This document shows positions 1 to 5,668 of a stretch of DNA of 6,241 bases, piece after piece (the first letter of the stretch is position 1; each line of letters begins with the position of its first letter). Below the pieces are notes generated by a model, which did not search any database, was not told where the DNA came from, and worked only from the letters and a program-made list of their open reading frames with translations. Source of the stretch: Bryobacteraceae bacterium. Lineage in GTDB: Bacteria > Acidobacteriota > Terriglobia > Bryobacterales > Bryobacteraceae. The translations under genes were made by a program, and so were the position numbers. Where the stretch lies: assembly GCA_030044325.1 (NCBI GenBank), contig JASHWA010000158.1, positions 1-6,241 of the forward strand. The letters run 5' to 3'.

Positions 1-861
1 GGAAACGCCGCGCTCGCGTCGATCACTCTTACGCGCGACTCGATCGGGCGCGTGACCGCAGCCACGCGAAACTTGACGCAGGAGGCGGTGGTGAGTGCCG
101 CGGCATCATCGTCGAATAACTTCGATGCAGCCAATCAGATAGTCGGAACGATCTACGACGCCCGAGGACGGCTGACGAACGACAACGCCGGTTCGACGTA
201 CAAATGGAGTGCAGCGACGCGCCTCCTCTCCTACTCGCGACCGGACGGATCAGCGTCGGCGACCTACGACGCCCTCGGACAGCGGATTTCCAGAACCGGC
301 TCCGACGGTACCACGCGCAACTACGTGATCAATTACGCAACGGGTCTGCCCACTGTCGCTACGATTCAGTCCGGAGGTTCCGATTTGCGTTATTACGTCT
401 ACACGCCGGCGGGAACATTGCTATTCAGCATCGAGGCAACCTCCGGCGCGCACCATTTCTATTCGTTCGATGATACGGGATCGACGACGTTCCTTACGGG
501 TGATACCGGCGCTATCACCGATAGCTACGGGATCAGCCCCTACGGAGATGTCGTCACGGCCGGTCCGAACAACGCAACGGACAATCCGTTCACCTGGCAA
601 GGACAGTTCGGCATCATGCAGGAGCCGGGCTCGAAGTTGTATTACGCGCGGTTCCGCTATTACGATTCCGGCGCGGAGCGGTTCCTTTCGCGTGATTCTC
701 TTCTTTCTCCCGCTCCGAGAGAGGTGAACCCATATCAATATGCGGCGGGAAATCCCGAGTCGAATGGCGATCCGCTGGGCTTGAAAGCTGAAGACACTGA
801 ATCAAAACGCGTCTGCGCCGGTCTTAGCCTCGCGCCTGCCGGTTGCAACAACATCAAATGA
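1..861 (+). CDS. RHS/YD-repeat protein, C-terminal part (5' end outside window)
   Basis: The frame is open from the first base, so the 286 residues seen are the C-terminal end of a larger protein. The GTG at 52 is internal, because YD-like sequence (TRDSIGRVTAATRN) already precedes it. YD repeats follow (YDARGRLT near residue 52, YDALGQRISRTGSDG near 89), then the RHS-associated core at about 200-261: FTWQGQFG, YYARFRYYD, ERFLSRDSL, NPYQYAAGNPESNGDPLGL. In this family the repeats form a secreted or surface beta-cage shell, and the core ends it; residues after the core often form a variable toxin. Here only 25 residues follow the core (784-858), with two cysteines and no recognisable toxin fold. 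The gene either lacks a toxin or has a truncated one. The stop codon overlaps the start of the next gene as ATGA, so the two are probably co-transcribed. The family call is firm; the biological role is unknown. Confidence 0.93.
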   Translation, partial: GNAALASITLTRDSIGRVTAATRNLTQEAVVSAAASSSNNFDAANQIVGTIYDARGRLTNDNAGSTYKWSAATRLLSYSRPDGSASATYDALGQRISRTGSDGTTRNYVINYATGLPTVATIQSGGSDLRYYVYTPAGTLLFSIEATSGAHHFYSFDDTGSTTFLTGDTGAITDSYGISPYGDVVTAGPNNATDNPFTWQGQFGIMQEPGSKLYYARFRYYDSGAERFLSRDSLLSPAPREVNPYQYAAGNPESNGDPLGLKAEDTESKRVCAGLSLAPAGCNNIK

Positions 862-1811
862 GCTTGAAAAATCATATTCCGCGGAACCTCATAATCATCG
901 CCGCACTCTGTCTTCCGCTTTCCGCGGTGACGTACACGTACGACGCTGCGGGCCGCCTGATCGCCGTCACTTACGGCAACGGCTCGACCATCTCCTACAC
1001 TTACGACAAAGCGGGCAACATTCTCTCCAAAACGATTCAGTCGCCGAGCGGACCCAGCATTACTTCGGTCGGCACGGCGTTTGTTCCGGTGATGGCGGGG
1101 ATCGCTCAGAATACTTGGACGGTCATCAGGGGCGTGAATCTAGTGCCCGTTACTACATCGGCTGAAGGCGTCTTCTGGAGCAACGCACCGGAGTTCGCGC
1201 AGGGACAAATGCCCGCGCAGCTCAACGGCATCAGCGCGACGTTCAACGGTAAGCCGGGCTATATCTACTTCTTTTGCAGCGCTGCCACGGACTCCGCATG
1301 TCCTCAGGATCAGATCAACGTCCTCACGCCGCTCGATAACACCACCGGCAACGTGCAGGTCACAGTCAGCAATGGCGGCGCATCGACTCCCGCCTTCACG
1401 ACCGCCGAGAACCCGGTGGTTCCGGCGATCTTCAACTACGACGGAAGCCACGTGGTCGCGACGCACCTCGATAACTCGCGAATCGGACCGCCGGGCCTGA
1501 TTTCGGGCATCACCTTCACACCTGCCGCGCCGGGCGAACAGGTGGTCGTCTATGCTTCCGGCTTCGGCCTTCCCACGACGGGGTTGACGCAGGGTTCGGC
1601 TTCACAGTCAGGCTCGCTTCCGACGCTGCCGGCCTGCTACATCGGCGCGCCGTCCAATGTCGCGACTCTGGCATTTGCTGGATTGGTGTCTCCCGGATTG
1701 GTTCAAATGAACATCAACATCCCCACCAACACGCCCTCGGGAGATCAGCCGATCGTGTGTACATACAGTGGAGTCAGCACGCCCTCAGGAAACGTCTTGA
1801 CGGTCCAATAG
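858..1811 (+). CDS. Exported YD-repeat protein with TIGR03437 domain
   Basis: A 317-residue protein. I start it at ATG 858, inside the ATGA shared with the upstream stop, rather than at the in-frame TTG 843. The ATG gives a clean signal peptide: basic MSLKNHIPRN, hydrophobic LIIIAALCLPL, and likely cleavage after LSA at residue 23. No Shine-Dalgarno sequence precedes it, so translation is probably coupled to the RHS gene. Mature residues 26-60 hold two YD repeats (YTYDAAGRLIAVTYGNG and YTYDKAGNILSKT). Residues about 68-317 match the TIGR03437 domain known from Solibacter-type Acidobacteria: GIAQNTWTVIRGVNLVP, CSAATDSACPQDQINVL, FNYDGSHVVATHLDN, PGEQVVVYASGFGLP, FAGLVSPGLVQMN and GNVLTVQ at the very end. 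The domain has no known activity; an extracellular, Ig-like beta-rich fold is an inference. It sits where RHS toxin loci often have an immunity gene, but nothing in it suggests immunity. Confidence 0.92.
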   Translation: MSLKNHIPRNLIIIAALCLPLSAVTYTYDAAGRLIAVTYGNGSTISYTYDKAGNILSKTIQSPSGPSITSVGTAFVPVMAGIAQNTWTVIRGVNLVPVTTSAEGVFWSNAPEFAQGQMPAQLNGISATFNGKPGYIYFFCSAATDSACPQDQINVLTPLDNTTGNVQVTVSNGGASTPAFTTAENPVVPAIFNYDGSHVVATHLDNSRIGPPGLISGITFTPAAPGEQVVVYASGFGLPTTGLTQGSASQSGSLPTLPACYIGAPSNVATLAFAGLVSPGLVQMNINIPTNTPSGDQPIVCTYSGVSTPSGNVLTVQ

Positions 1812-1952
1812 GAACAGGGGCTGTGCGAAATACTTGAGGTGCGACCGGTCCTCGCGGCATCGCCGGGTGTGTCCTCTATCGCGACGTGGGGAGTTCTTGG
1901 TGTAGGTCCTCCCGGCTAGTCGAGCTTCAGCCCGGCAACCAATCAAAAGACG
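1812..1952. other. Spacer between convergent TIGR03437 genes
   Basis: These 141 bp separate two stop codons facing each other. I find no hairpin followed by a T-run on either strand. GCCGGG at 1862-1867 and CCCGGC at 1911-1916 are complementary, but they lie about 43 bp apart and lack a T-tract. Any terminator here is therefore not of the standard intrinsic type. An AAAAG run at 1945-1949 reads CTTTT on the minus strand, just after that gene's stop, without a preceding stem. Confidence 0.5.
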
Positions 1953-3179
1953 CTACTGCACTGTCACGACATTGCCCGCCGGCGTCACGGATCCGGCGTA
2001 TGTGCACGAAATCGCCAAGTCCCCACTCCCCGCATTTGCCGGAATATCGAGATTTAACTGATCGAGCCCCGGCGACACGATCCCCGCAAACGCGAGATTC
2101 GCGACAATTCCTCCCACCGTGCACACCGGCAAACTCGGCAGAGCTCCAAACTGCGCAGCCGACCCCGGGGTCAGCGTCGTCACCGGCAATCCGAACCCCG
2201 TCGCATAGATGACAATCTGCTCGCCGGGCGAAGCAGGCGTCGATAATCCCGGAAACAGCGTCGCCGGTCCCACAATGCTGTTGTTCAGGTGCGTCGCGAC
2301 AATATGGGCCCCGTCATAATTAAAAAGCGACGGAACATAGTCCACCAGCGTCGCCGCAAACGGCGGACTCTGCGCCTCCCCGTTTGTCACGATCACCGGC
2401 ACCGCGCCCAACGAATCGTCGAAGGGCGACAGCACGTTGATCTGATCCTGCGCGCAAATCGTGCTCGTCGCCGCGCTGCAATAGTAATAAACGTACGCGG
2501 GTTTCCCATTAATCGTCACCGAAATTCCGTCGAGCGTCGTTGGCATCACCCCTTGGTTAAAAGAAGCCGCCGAGCTCCAATCGACTCCCGCTGCAGCCGT
2601 CGTTGCGGGAACCAAATTACTTCCCTTGACCACCGTCCAGGTATTCTGCGCGATCCCATCGGACGGCGGGGCAAACGCGGTGCTCACCGATGAGATCGTC
2701 CCACCGGAGGGCGCCGTCGCGCCCGAACACGATGTAATCGAAGTCGCCGTGCTGAACACCACCGGTCCGCCATTAAACGAATAGTTCAACGTGATCAGCC
2801 CCAGATTCCAGCTTGAAGCAGCCGGAAACTGCGCCGGAAGCGAATTCGGAAAAAAGTCGAAAATCCCTTCGCCGCCGAGATTCACTGTCCAATACGGAGA
2901 ATTTTGAAAATTTTCCGAACTCACCAGGAAACTGCTCAGGTTTGATGCAGACACGTATGTGAACCCTACCTGCCCCGGCGTCACCGGCCCCTGATACGTC
3001 GTGCCCTGATAGGTAAATGTGCTCTGTTGCTGCACCGTGAACGTCTCATTCGTCGGTTCGGAAACCGTGCTGATCACGCTCGAAATATTCATCGACAGCG
3101 ACACGCCGTTTCCGCTGAACGTATAGCACTGGGCCCACCCCATCCCGGCGCTGACCGCGATCCATCCCAGAAATCGCAT
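1953..3179 (-). CDS. Exported protein: unknown N-terminal region plus TIGR03437 domain
   Basis: A 408-residue protein. The ATG at 3179 is supported by GAGGGGG at 3184-3190, four bases upstream, and by a short signal peptide (MRFLGWIAVSAGMGWA, cleavage probably after residue 16). Residues about 17-160 are rich in Ser, Thr, Tyr, Phe and Asn with alternating hydrophobic residues, suggesting a beta-sandwich; I do not recognise this region. The only cysteines in it are C18 and C151, which could form a disulfide. Residues about 163-408 are a complete TIGR03437 domain (GIAQNTWTVVKGSNLVP, CSAATSTICAQDQINVL, FNYDGAHIVATHLNN, PGEQIVIYATGFGLP, FAGIVSPGLDQLN, GNVVTVQ). It is about 60% identical by eye to the domain in the convergent gene at 858-1811. 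The product is presumably periplasmic or extracellular. Its function is unknown; the variable N-terminal region probably sets its specificity. Confidence 0.92.
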   Translation of the reverse strand: MRFLGWIAVSAGMGWAQCYTFSGNGVSLSMNISSVISTVSEPTNETFTVQQQSTFTYQGTTYQGPVTPGQVGFTYVSASNLSSFLVSSENFQNSPYWTVNLGGEGIFDFFPNSLPAQFPAASSWNLGLITLNYSFNGGPVVFSTATSITSCSGATAPSGGTISSVSTAFAPPSDGIAQNTWTVVKGSNLVPATTAAAGVDWSSAASFNQGVMPTTLDGISVTINGKPAYVYYYCSAATSTICAQDQINVLSPFDDSLGAVPVIVTNGEAQSPPFAATLVDYVPSLFNYDGAHIVATHLNNSIVGPATLFPGLSTPASPGEQIVIYATGFGLPVTTLTPGSAAQFGALPSLPVCTVGGIVANLAFAGIVSPGLDQLNLDIPANAGSGDLAISCTYAGSVTPAGNVVTVQ

Positions 3180-3330
3180 GAATCCCCCTCAGACATTTGC
3201 GCAGACCGCCAGCGGAAACCGTCACCCCGGCGATATCATCAGGGAACTTGTGAGGTAACACGATGCGTTCAGCCGATGATTATCACGGTCCAGCCGAAAC
3301 ACTTGGCACGTCCTATATAATCTTGGAGGC
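3180..3330. promoter_or_regulatory. Divergent intergenic region (TIGR03437 and TIGR03435 genes)
   Basis: These 151 bp lie between the divergent starts at 3179 (minus) and 3331 (plus) and must hold both promoters. The plus side has a perfect TATAAT at 3316-3321. For the minus gene the best -10 candidate is GATAAT (complement of ATTATC at 3279-3284), but no convincing -35 precedes it. I see no clear palindromic operator. Confidence 0.55.
3316..3321 (+). promoter_or_regulatory. Consensus -10 box just upstream of the TIGR03435 ATG
   Basis: TATAAT matches the sigma-70 -10 consensus at all six positions and ends ten bases before ATG 3331. Transcription would then begin at about 3327-3331, giving an mRNA with almost no leader. 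The window where a -35 would lie, near 3292-3298 (AGCCGAA), has no match to TTGACA, so the promoter call is tentative. Confidence 0.45.
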
Positions 3331-4116
3331 ATGCCACGAGTCACTGAGATAGTTGTGCTTGCAATCGCGGTGCAATGTGGTGTGTCCGCGCAAGCTGCGC
3401 CGGGCCGTCCTGCATTCGACGTCGTGTCGATCAAAGTGAACAATCTCAGCATGGCCAGTGACCCGGTTCCACGGCGGTCAGGCGACAGGATCATGATGCA
3501 CAACAGCCCACTCGCGATGATGGTGATCTACGCCTATGGCGTCTCAAATCCCGTCTACCAGTACGACGACAAGCGTGACTCGTTGGGCGATACCTGTTTC
3601 GACATCGATGCGATCTCGCCCGCGCCGGCAAGCGAGAACGATCTGCGCCTGATGTTCCAAGGAATACTGGAGGACCGGTTCAAGCTAAGGGTTCATTGGG
3701 AGACGCGAGCGTTTTCCGGATACGATCTCGTGATCGCCAAAGGCAGGCTCAAGATGAAGGCGTCGACCGCGGAGAGCGAGATTGTGGTGGACGGGCACAC
3801 ATTCCCGGAGGGAACGAGCCAAATGTATATAGCCACCGACGGCACGGCGCACCTGATCGGGCGGAGGGCGACAATGGAGCAGCTTATTCTGCAGCTGACG
3901 GGCCGAGTGCGCGCTCCAATTCAGAATCGGCCAGGTCTTCGAGGAGCCTTTGACTACGATGTTCCGTTCGCTCTTCGCGAGGATCGGGTGAATATTTCTT
4001 CTGCGCCGATTTTGATGACGGCAATTCAGGAGGAGTTGGGACTCAAGCTCGAAAAGAGCAAGGTTTCTGCCGCAGTGCTCGTCATCGATCATGTCGAAAA
4101 ACCGAGCGAAAACTAA
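3331..4116 (+). CDS. TIGR03435 family exported protein
   Basis: A 261-residue protein with a likely signal peptide (MPRVTEIVVLAIAVQCGVSAQA, cleavage about residue 22). All the landmarks of the acidobacterial TIGR03435 family appear in order: RPAFDVVSIKVNN at 27-38, LRLMFQGILEDRFKLRVHWE at 105-124, SGYDLVIAKGRLKMK at 129-143, TMEQLILQL at 181-189, IQNRPGLRGAFDYDVPF at 197-213, and a C-terminus with AIQEELGLKLEKSK and VLVIDHVEKPSEN. The family is defined by sequence only. Members occur in many copies per genome, some next to or fused with BlaR1-type M56 peptidases; none is visible here. The gene looks complete and stands alone. GGAGG at 3325-3329 lies one base before the ATG, too close to act as a normal Shine-Dalgarno site. 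The GTG at 3355 is a less likely start, because it removes the N-terminal part of the signal peptide. Confidence 0.92.
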   Translation: MPRVTEIVVLAIAVQCGVSAQAAPGRPAFDVVSIKVNNLSMASDPVPRRSGDRIMMHNSPLAMMVIYAYGVSNPVYQYDDKRDSLGDTCFDIDAISPAPASENDLRLMFQGILEDRFKLRVHWETRAFSGYDLVIAKGRLKMKASTAESEIVVDGHTFPEGTSQMYIATDGTAHLIGRRATMEQLILQLTGRVRAPIQNRPGLRGAFDYDVPFALREDRVNISSAPILMTAIQEELGLKLEKSKVSAAVLVIDHVEKPSEN

Positions 4117-4514
4117 CCGATAGCTCCAGATCGAGCGACAGGATCTGCATCAAAAATCGGAAGCCCCAATGCATTTACAAGACCCAACGCCAGGCGATGA
4201 ACACCGCGGCGCCGCTGGCTGGCGACGCCACGAAAACGGGGGACGTTCGGCCAGGGGCGCGCTGAGAGCGACTTTGGGCTGACTGGTATGTTTCCTCAAC
4301 GGGCTCAGCCGCGGCCCCGTGGGGCCGCGGACAGGAATTGTGGCGCCGGATCTGTTCTTAAGGAGCCTTGCGCGGCACAATCACCGGATCGGGACGTTCC
4401 TTGAGGACTCCATGGATCGTTCTCCGAATTGCCGACCGACCGGACGAAATTCCTCGCAGCTCCTCTGACGACCAGCGTGACCGCTTCGCATGCGTAGCGA
4501 CTTTAGCGCCTCGT
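4117..4514. other. Gene-poor stretch between TIGR03435 and cupin genes
   Basis: This is about 400 bp where two transcription units converge. The open frames here have arginine- and proline-rich translations with no family signature. The only notable items are a perfect GC palindrome at 4309-4330 and a start-less protein-like leftward stretch at 4358-4537, listed separately. No T-tract terminator, tRNA or transposase remnant is recognisable. Confidence 0.5.
4309..4330. repeat. Perfect GC palindrome (10-bp arms, 2-base centre)
   Basis: CCGCGGCCCC at 4309-4318 is followed by GT and then its exact reverse complement at 4321-4330. As RNA it could form a nine-pair, all G:C stem with a four-base loop on either strand. 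No T-run follows on either side, so it is not a canonical intrinsic terminator. It may still help end transcription between the two converging units, or be a mobile palindromic repeat. Confidence 0.75.
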
Positions 4515-4537
4515 TCACGCTCCGGGCGGGAGTAGTG
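4358..4537 (-). pseudogene. Start-less protein-like open stretch downstream of cupin gene
   Basis: Between an in-frame TGA (4540-4538) and TAA (4360-4358) lie 59 sense codons reading leftward. They overlap the last bases of the cupin gene in another frame. The translation looks protein-like: KRSRWSSEELRGISSG, then SAIRRTIHGVLKERPD, ending PVIVPRKAP. The first part suggests a short helix with an amphipathic, Myb-like WSxEEL pattern. There is no ATG, GTG or TTG in frame, so it cannot be an intact gene as it stands. It could be the 3' remnant of a decayed gene, a small protein hidden by a frameshift, or chance. I do not recognise a family. Confidence 0.25.
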
Positions 4538-5012
4538 TCAGACCGAATGGTCGCGCCAATTCCGCCAGTTGTGCGGGATTGGGGGGTGGCGAACATTTCC
4601 CCAGGGCCAAGAAATATTCCTCTAATCCGCCCGGAGCAATGATAGAAAGCAAACGGCTAGGCGTCGACGCTGCGTTGCGAAAGCCGTGTGGAACGTTACG
4701 GGGCAAGACCGCCGAGGCGCCAGCGGAGACGGTCCGACGTTCATCGCCGACATGCAAATCATAGACACCCTCCAGAACATAAAACATCTCGTCCTCACGT
4801 GAATGAATGTGACGCGGTGGGCCCCAACCGGGCGGCGTAACCTGCTCGAGCATTGTATATCGTCCTCCGGTGTCGGCGGCCGAAGCGATCAAACGCATTG
4901 TCGTTCCGAGCATCGCAAAGGCAGTCCCCGCGCCGGCATCAGCCAAAACCGGATGAAAAGCCGGTGCGTCGGAGCCAGCCGTCGCGCCGAGTATTCTTGT
5001 GGTGTCACTCAT
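4515..5012 (-). CDS. Cupin-domain protein (quercetin-dioxygenase-like, single domain)
   Basis: A 165-residue cytoplasmic protein. ATG 5012 is supported by AAGGAGA at 5021-5027. Cupin motif 1 is intact: HIHSREDEMFYVLEG places metal ligands at H68, H70 and E75. Motif 2 is GASAVLPRNVPHGFRN, with the fourth ligand at H109; it has PRN where the consensus is PxG. All four residues for binding Fe, Mn or another divalent metal are therefore present, and the length fits a one-domain cupin of the quercetin 2,3-dioxygenase-like group. The C-terminal tail (LAELARPFGLTLLPPGA) resembles that of the second cupin upstream. The gene lies 107 bp downstream of that cupin on the same strand, so both are plausibly one operon under the promoter at 5640-5668. 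The substrate is unknown; a dioxygenase, an isomerase or a non-catalytic binding protein are all possible. Confidence 0.9.
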   Translation of the reverse strand: MSDTTRILGATAGSDAPAFHPVLADAGAGTAFAMLGTTMRLIASAADTGGRYTMLEQVTPPGWGPPRHIHSREDEMFYVLEGVYDLHVGDERRTVSAGASAVLPRNVPHGFRNAASTPSRLLSIIAPGGLEEYFLALGKCSPPPNPAQLAELARPFGLTLLPPGA

Positions 5013-5119
5013 TAGGGTAATCTCCTTCTGTTGTCAAGGTGAGTAATGGGAGGACGGTCTGCGAACCTTCCCAAGGCAACCGCCGATACGCGAATCGTGC
5101 CCTGATGCATCGTCGGCCA
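5013..5119 (-). other. Intercistronic spacer between the two cupin genes
   Basis: These 107 bp contain the Shine-Dalgarno site for the downstream cupin (5021-5027). On the minus strand TTGACA occurs at 5037-5032, but 16-17 bases further lies CTAATG/TAATGA at the start codon itself, so it cannot drive this gene from its annotated start. No stem-loop with a T-tract is seen, which is consistent with read-through from the upstream cupin. Confidence 0.45.
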
Positions 5120-5602
5120 CTACGCATGCGGCGGAGGGGGCGCCGGTGTCAGGCCGTGCCGGCGCATAATCTCGGCCATCTTTACGCGGTCCGGAATGCC
5201 TCCAGCCGCCGCGTTGACCACCTCCGCGGCCTCCCGAAAATATTGCGGGCCAATCGCCGCTGGCGTAATCACGCAGAGAGCCCTCGCGTCGAGGGTTCGA
5301 TCATTATCGAACCGGTGGATAGCGCCGCGCGGAATGCACAGCGCCTGCCCCGGCCCGACGTCAATTGGCTCTCCGTTCACGGTCCAGGTCAGCACTCCGT
5401 CGAGACCGTAAATGGTCTCTTCATAGTGGTCATGGCTATGGGCCGGCGCCCCCAGGCGCTCCGCGGCCGGAACCATGACCTCAAACGCCGCGATGCTGCC
5501 GGCCGAGTTGTTCCCGGTGAGCAAGAAGCGCACCGTGAGAGGCCCCAGGCGGATGGTCTCGTCGGAAGGATTCACGGTAAGGTTGACAGGCTGTTGTGTC
5601 AT
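5120..5602 (-). CDS. Cupin-domain protein, first gene of the MarR-divergent unit
   Basis: A 160-residue cytoplasmic protein. ATG 5602 is supported by AGGAG at 5611-5615, eight bases upstream. Both cupin motifs match the family pattern fully: HSHDHYEETIYGLDG (ligands H55, H57, E62) and GQALCIPRGAIHRFDN (ligand H96). A divalent-metal-binding one-domain cupin is therefore secure. The C-terminal helix KMAEIMRRHGLTPAPPPPHA is shared in pattern with the next cupin. The gene starts 59 bp from the divergent MarR-type regulator, and the two palindromic elements at 5617-5657 lie between them, so repression by that regulator is the likely control. Cupins next to MarR regulators often handle small aromatic or reactive compounds, but the substrate here is not deducible. 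Confidence 0.92.
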   Translation of the reverse strand: MTQQPVNLTVNPSDETIRLGPLTVRFLLTGNNSAGSIAAFEVMVPAAERLGAPAHSHDHYEETIYGLDGVLTWTVNGEPIDVGPGQALCIPRGAIHRFDNDRTLDARALCVITPAAIGPQYFREAAEVVNAAAGGIPDRVKMAEIMRRHGLTPAPPPPHA

Positions 5603-5616
5603 ATGGTCTTCTCCTG

Positions 5617-5631
5617 GTACACTCCGTTTAC
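5617..5631. promoter_or_regulatory. Putative MarR operator O1 (imperfect palindrome)
   Basis: GTACAC-TCC-GTTTAC is a 6-3-6 inverted repeat with one mismatched pair. It has the same layout as O2 at 5643-5657, with centres 26 bp apart. The enclosing 18-bp elements, TGGTACACTCCGTTTACT and TGGTAAACTGTGTTTACT, agree at 15 of 18 positions. O1 lies just downstream of the predicted cupin transcription start and next to its Shine-Dalgarno site. Confidence 0.6.
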
Positions 5632-5639
5632 TGTTTCCT

Positions 5640-5668
5640 ATGGTAAACTGTGTTTACTACTATGTCAA
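5640..5668 (-). promoter_or_regulatory. Predicted sigma-70 promoter for the cupin genes
   Basis: On the minus strand a perfect -35 TTGACA (5668-5663) is followed by a 17-bp spacer and the -10 TACCAT (5645-5640), which matches TATAAT at four of six positions including the key A and last T. Transcription would start near 5633, about 30 bases before the cupin ATG at 5602. The palindrome O2 fills the spacer and overlaps the -10, an ideal place for repression. The -35 overlaps the first codons of the MarR gene. Confidence 0.6.
5643..5657. promoter_or_regulatory. Putative MarR operator O2 (perfect palindrome)
   Basis: GTAAAC-TGT-GTTTAC is a perfect 6-3-6 inverted repeat, a size typical of sites bound by MarR dimers. 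It ends four bases before the MarR ATG at 5662 and covers the spacer and part of the -10 of the divergent cupin promoter. One bound dimer could therefore block both genes. A candidate -10 for the MarR gene itself, TATGGT at 5639-5644, also overlaps it, though its -35 is poor. Confidence 0.7.

Noticed and set aside
421..738. Leftward open frame of 105 codons opposite the RHS core
   Set aside because: It is antisense to a clear RHS core and shows no domain.
2289..2693. Rightward open frame of 134 codons inside the leftward TIGR03437 gene
   Set aside because: It is a reverse-strand shadow of a conserved domain; its translation is dominated by arginine and histidine.
3303..3320. TTGGCACG resembling a sigma-54 -24 element before the TIGR03435 gene
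   Set aside because: The matching -12 element (TTGC with GC at the right spacing) is absent; ATATA occurs there instead.
4309..4330. GC palindrome as an intrinsic terminator
   Set aside because: No run of T follows on either strand, so it is recorded only as a repeat.
4150..4380. Leftward open frame of 76 codons in the gene-poor region
   Set aside because: Proline- and arginine-rich composition, no ribosome site, and the GC palindrome lies within it; no family recognised.
5032..5037. TTGACA on the minus strand just before the downstream cupin gene
   Set aside because: A -10 at the right distance would fall on the start codon, so it cannot produce a transcript carrying the annotated start and Shine-Dalgarno site.
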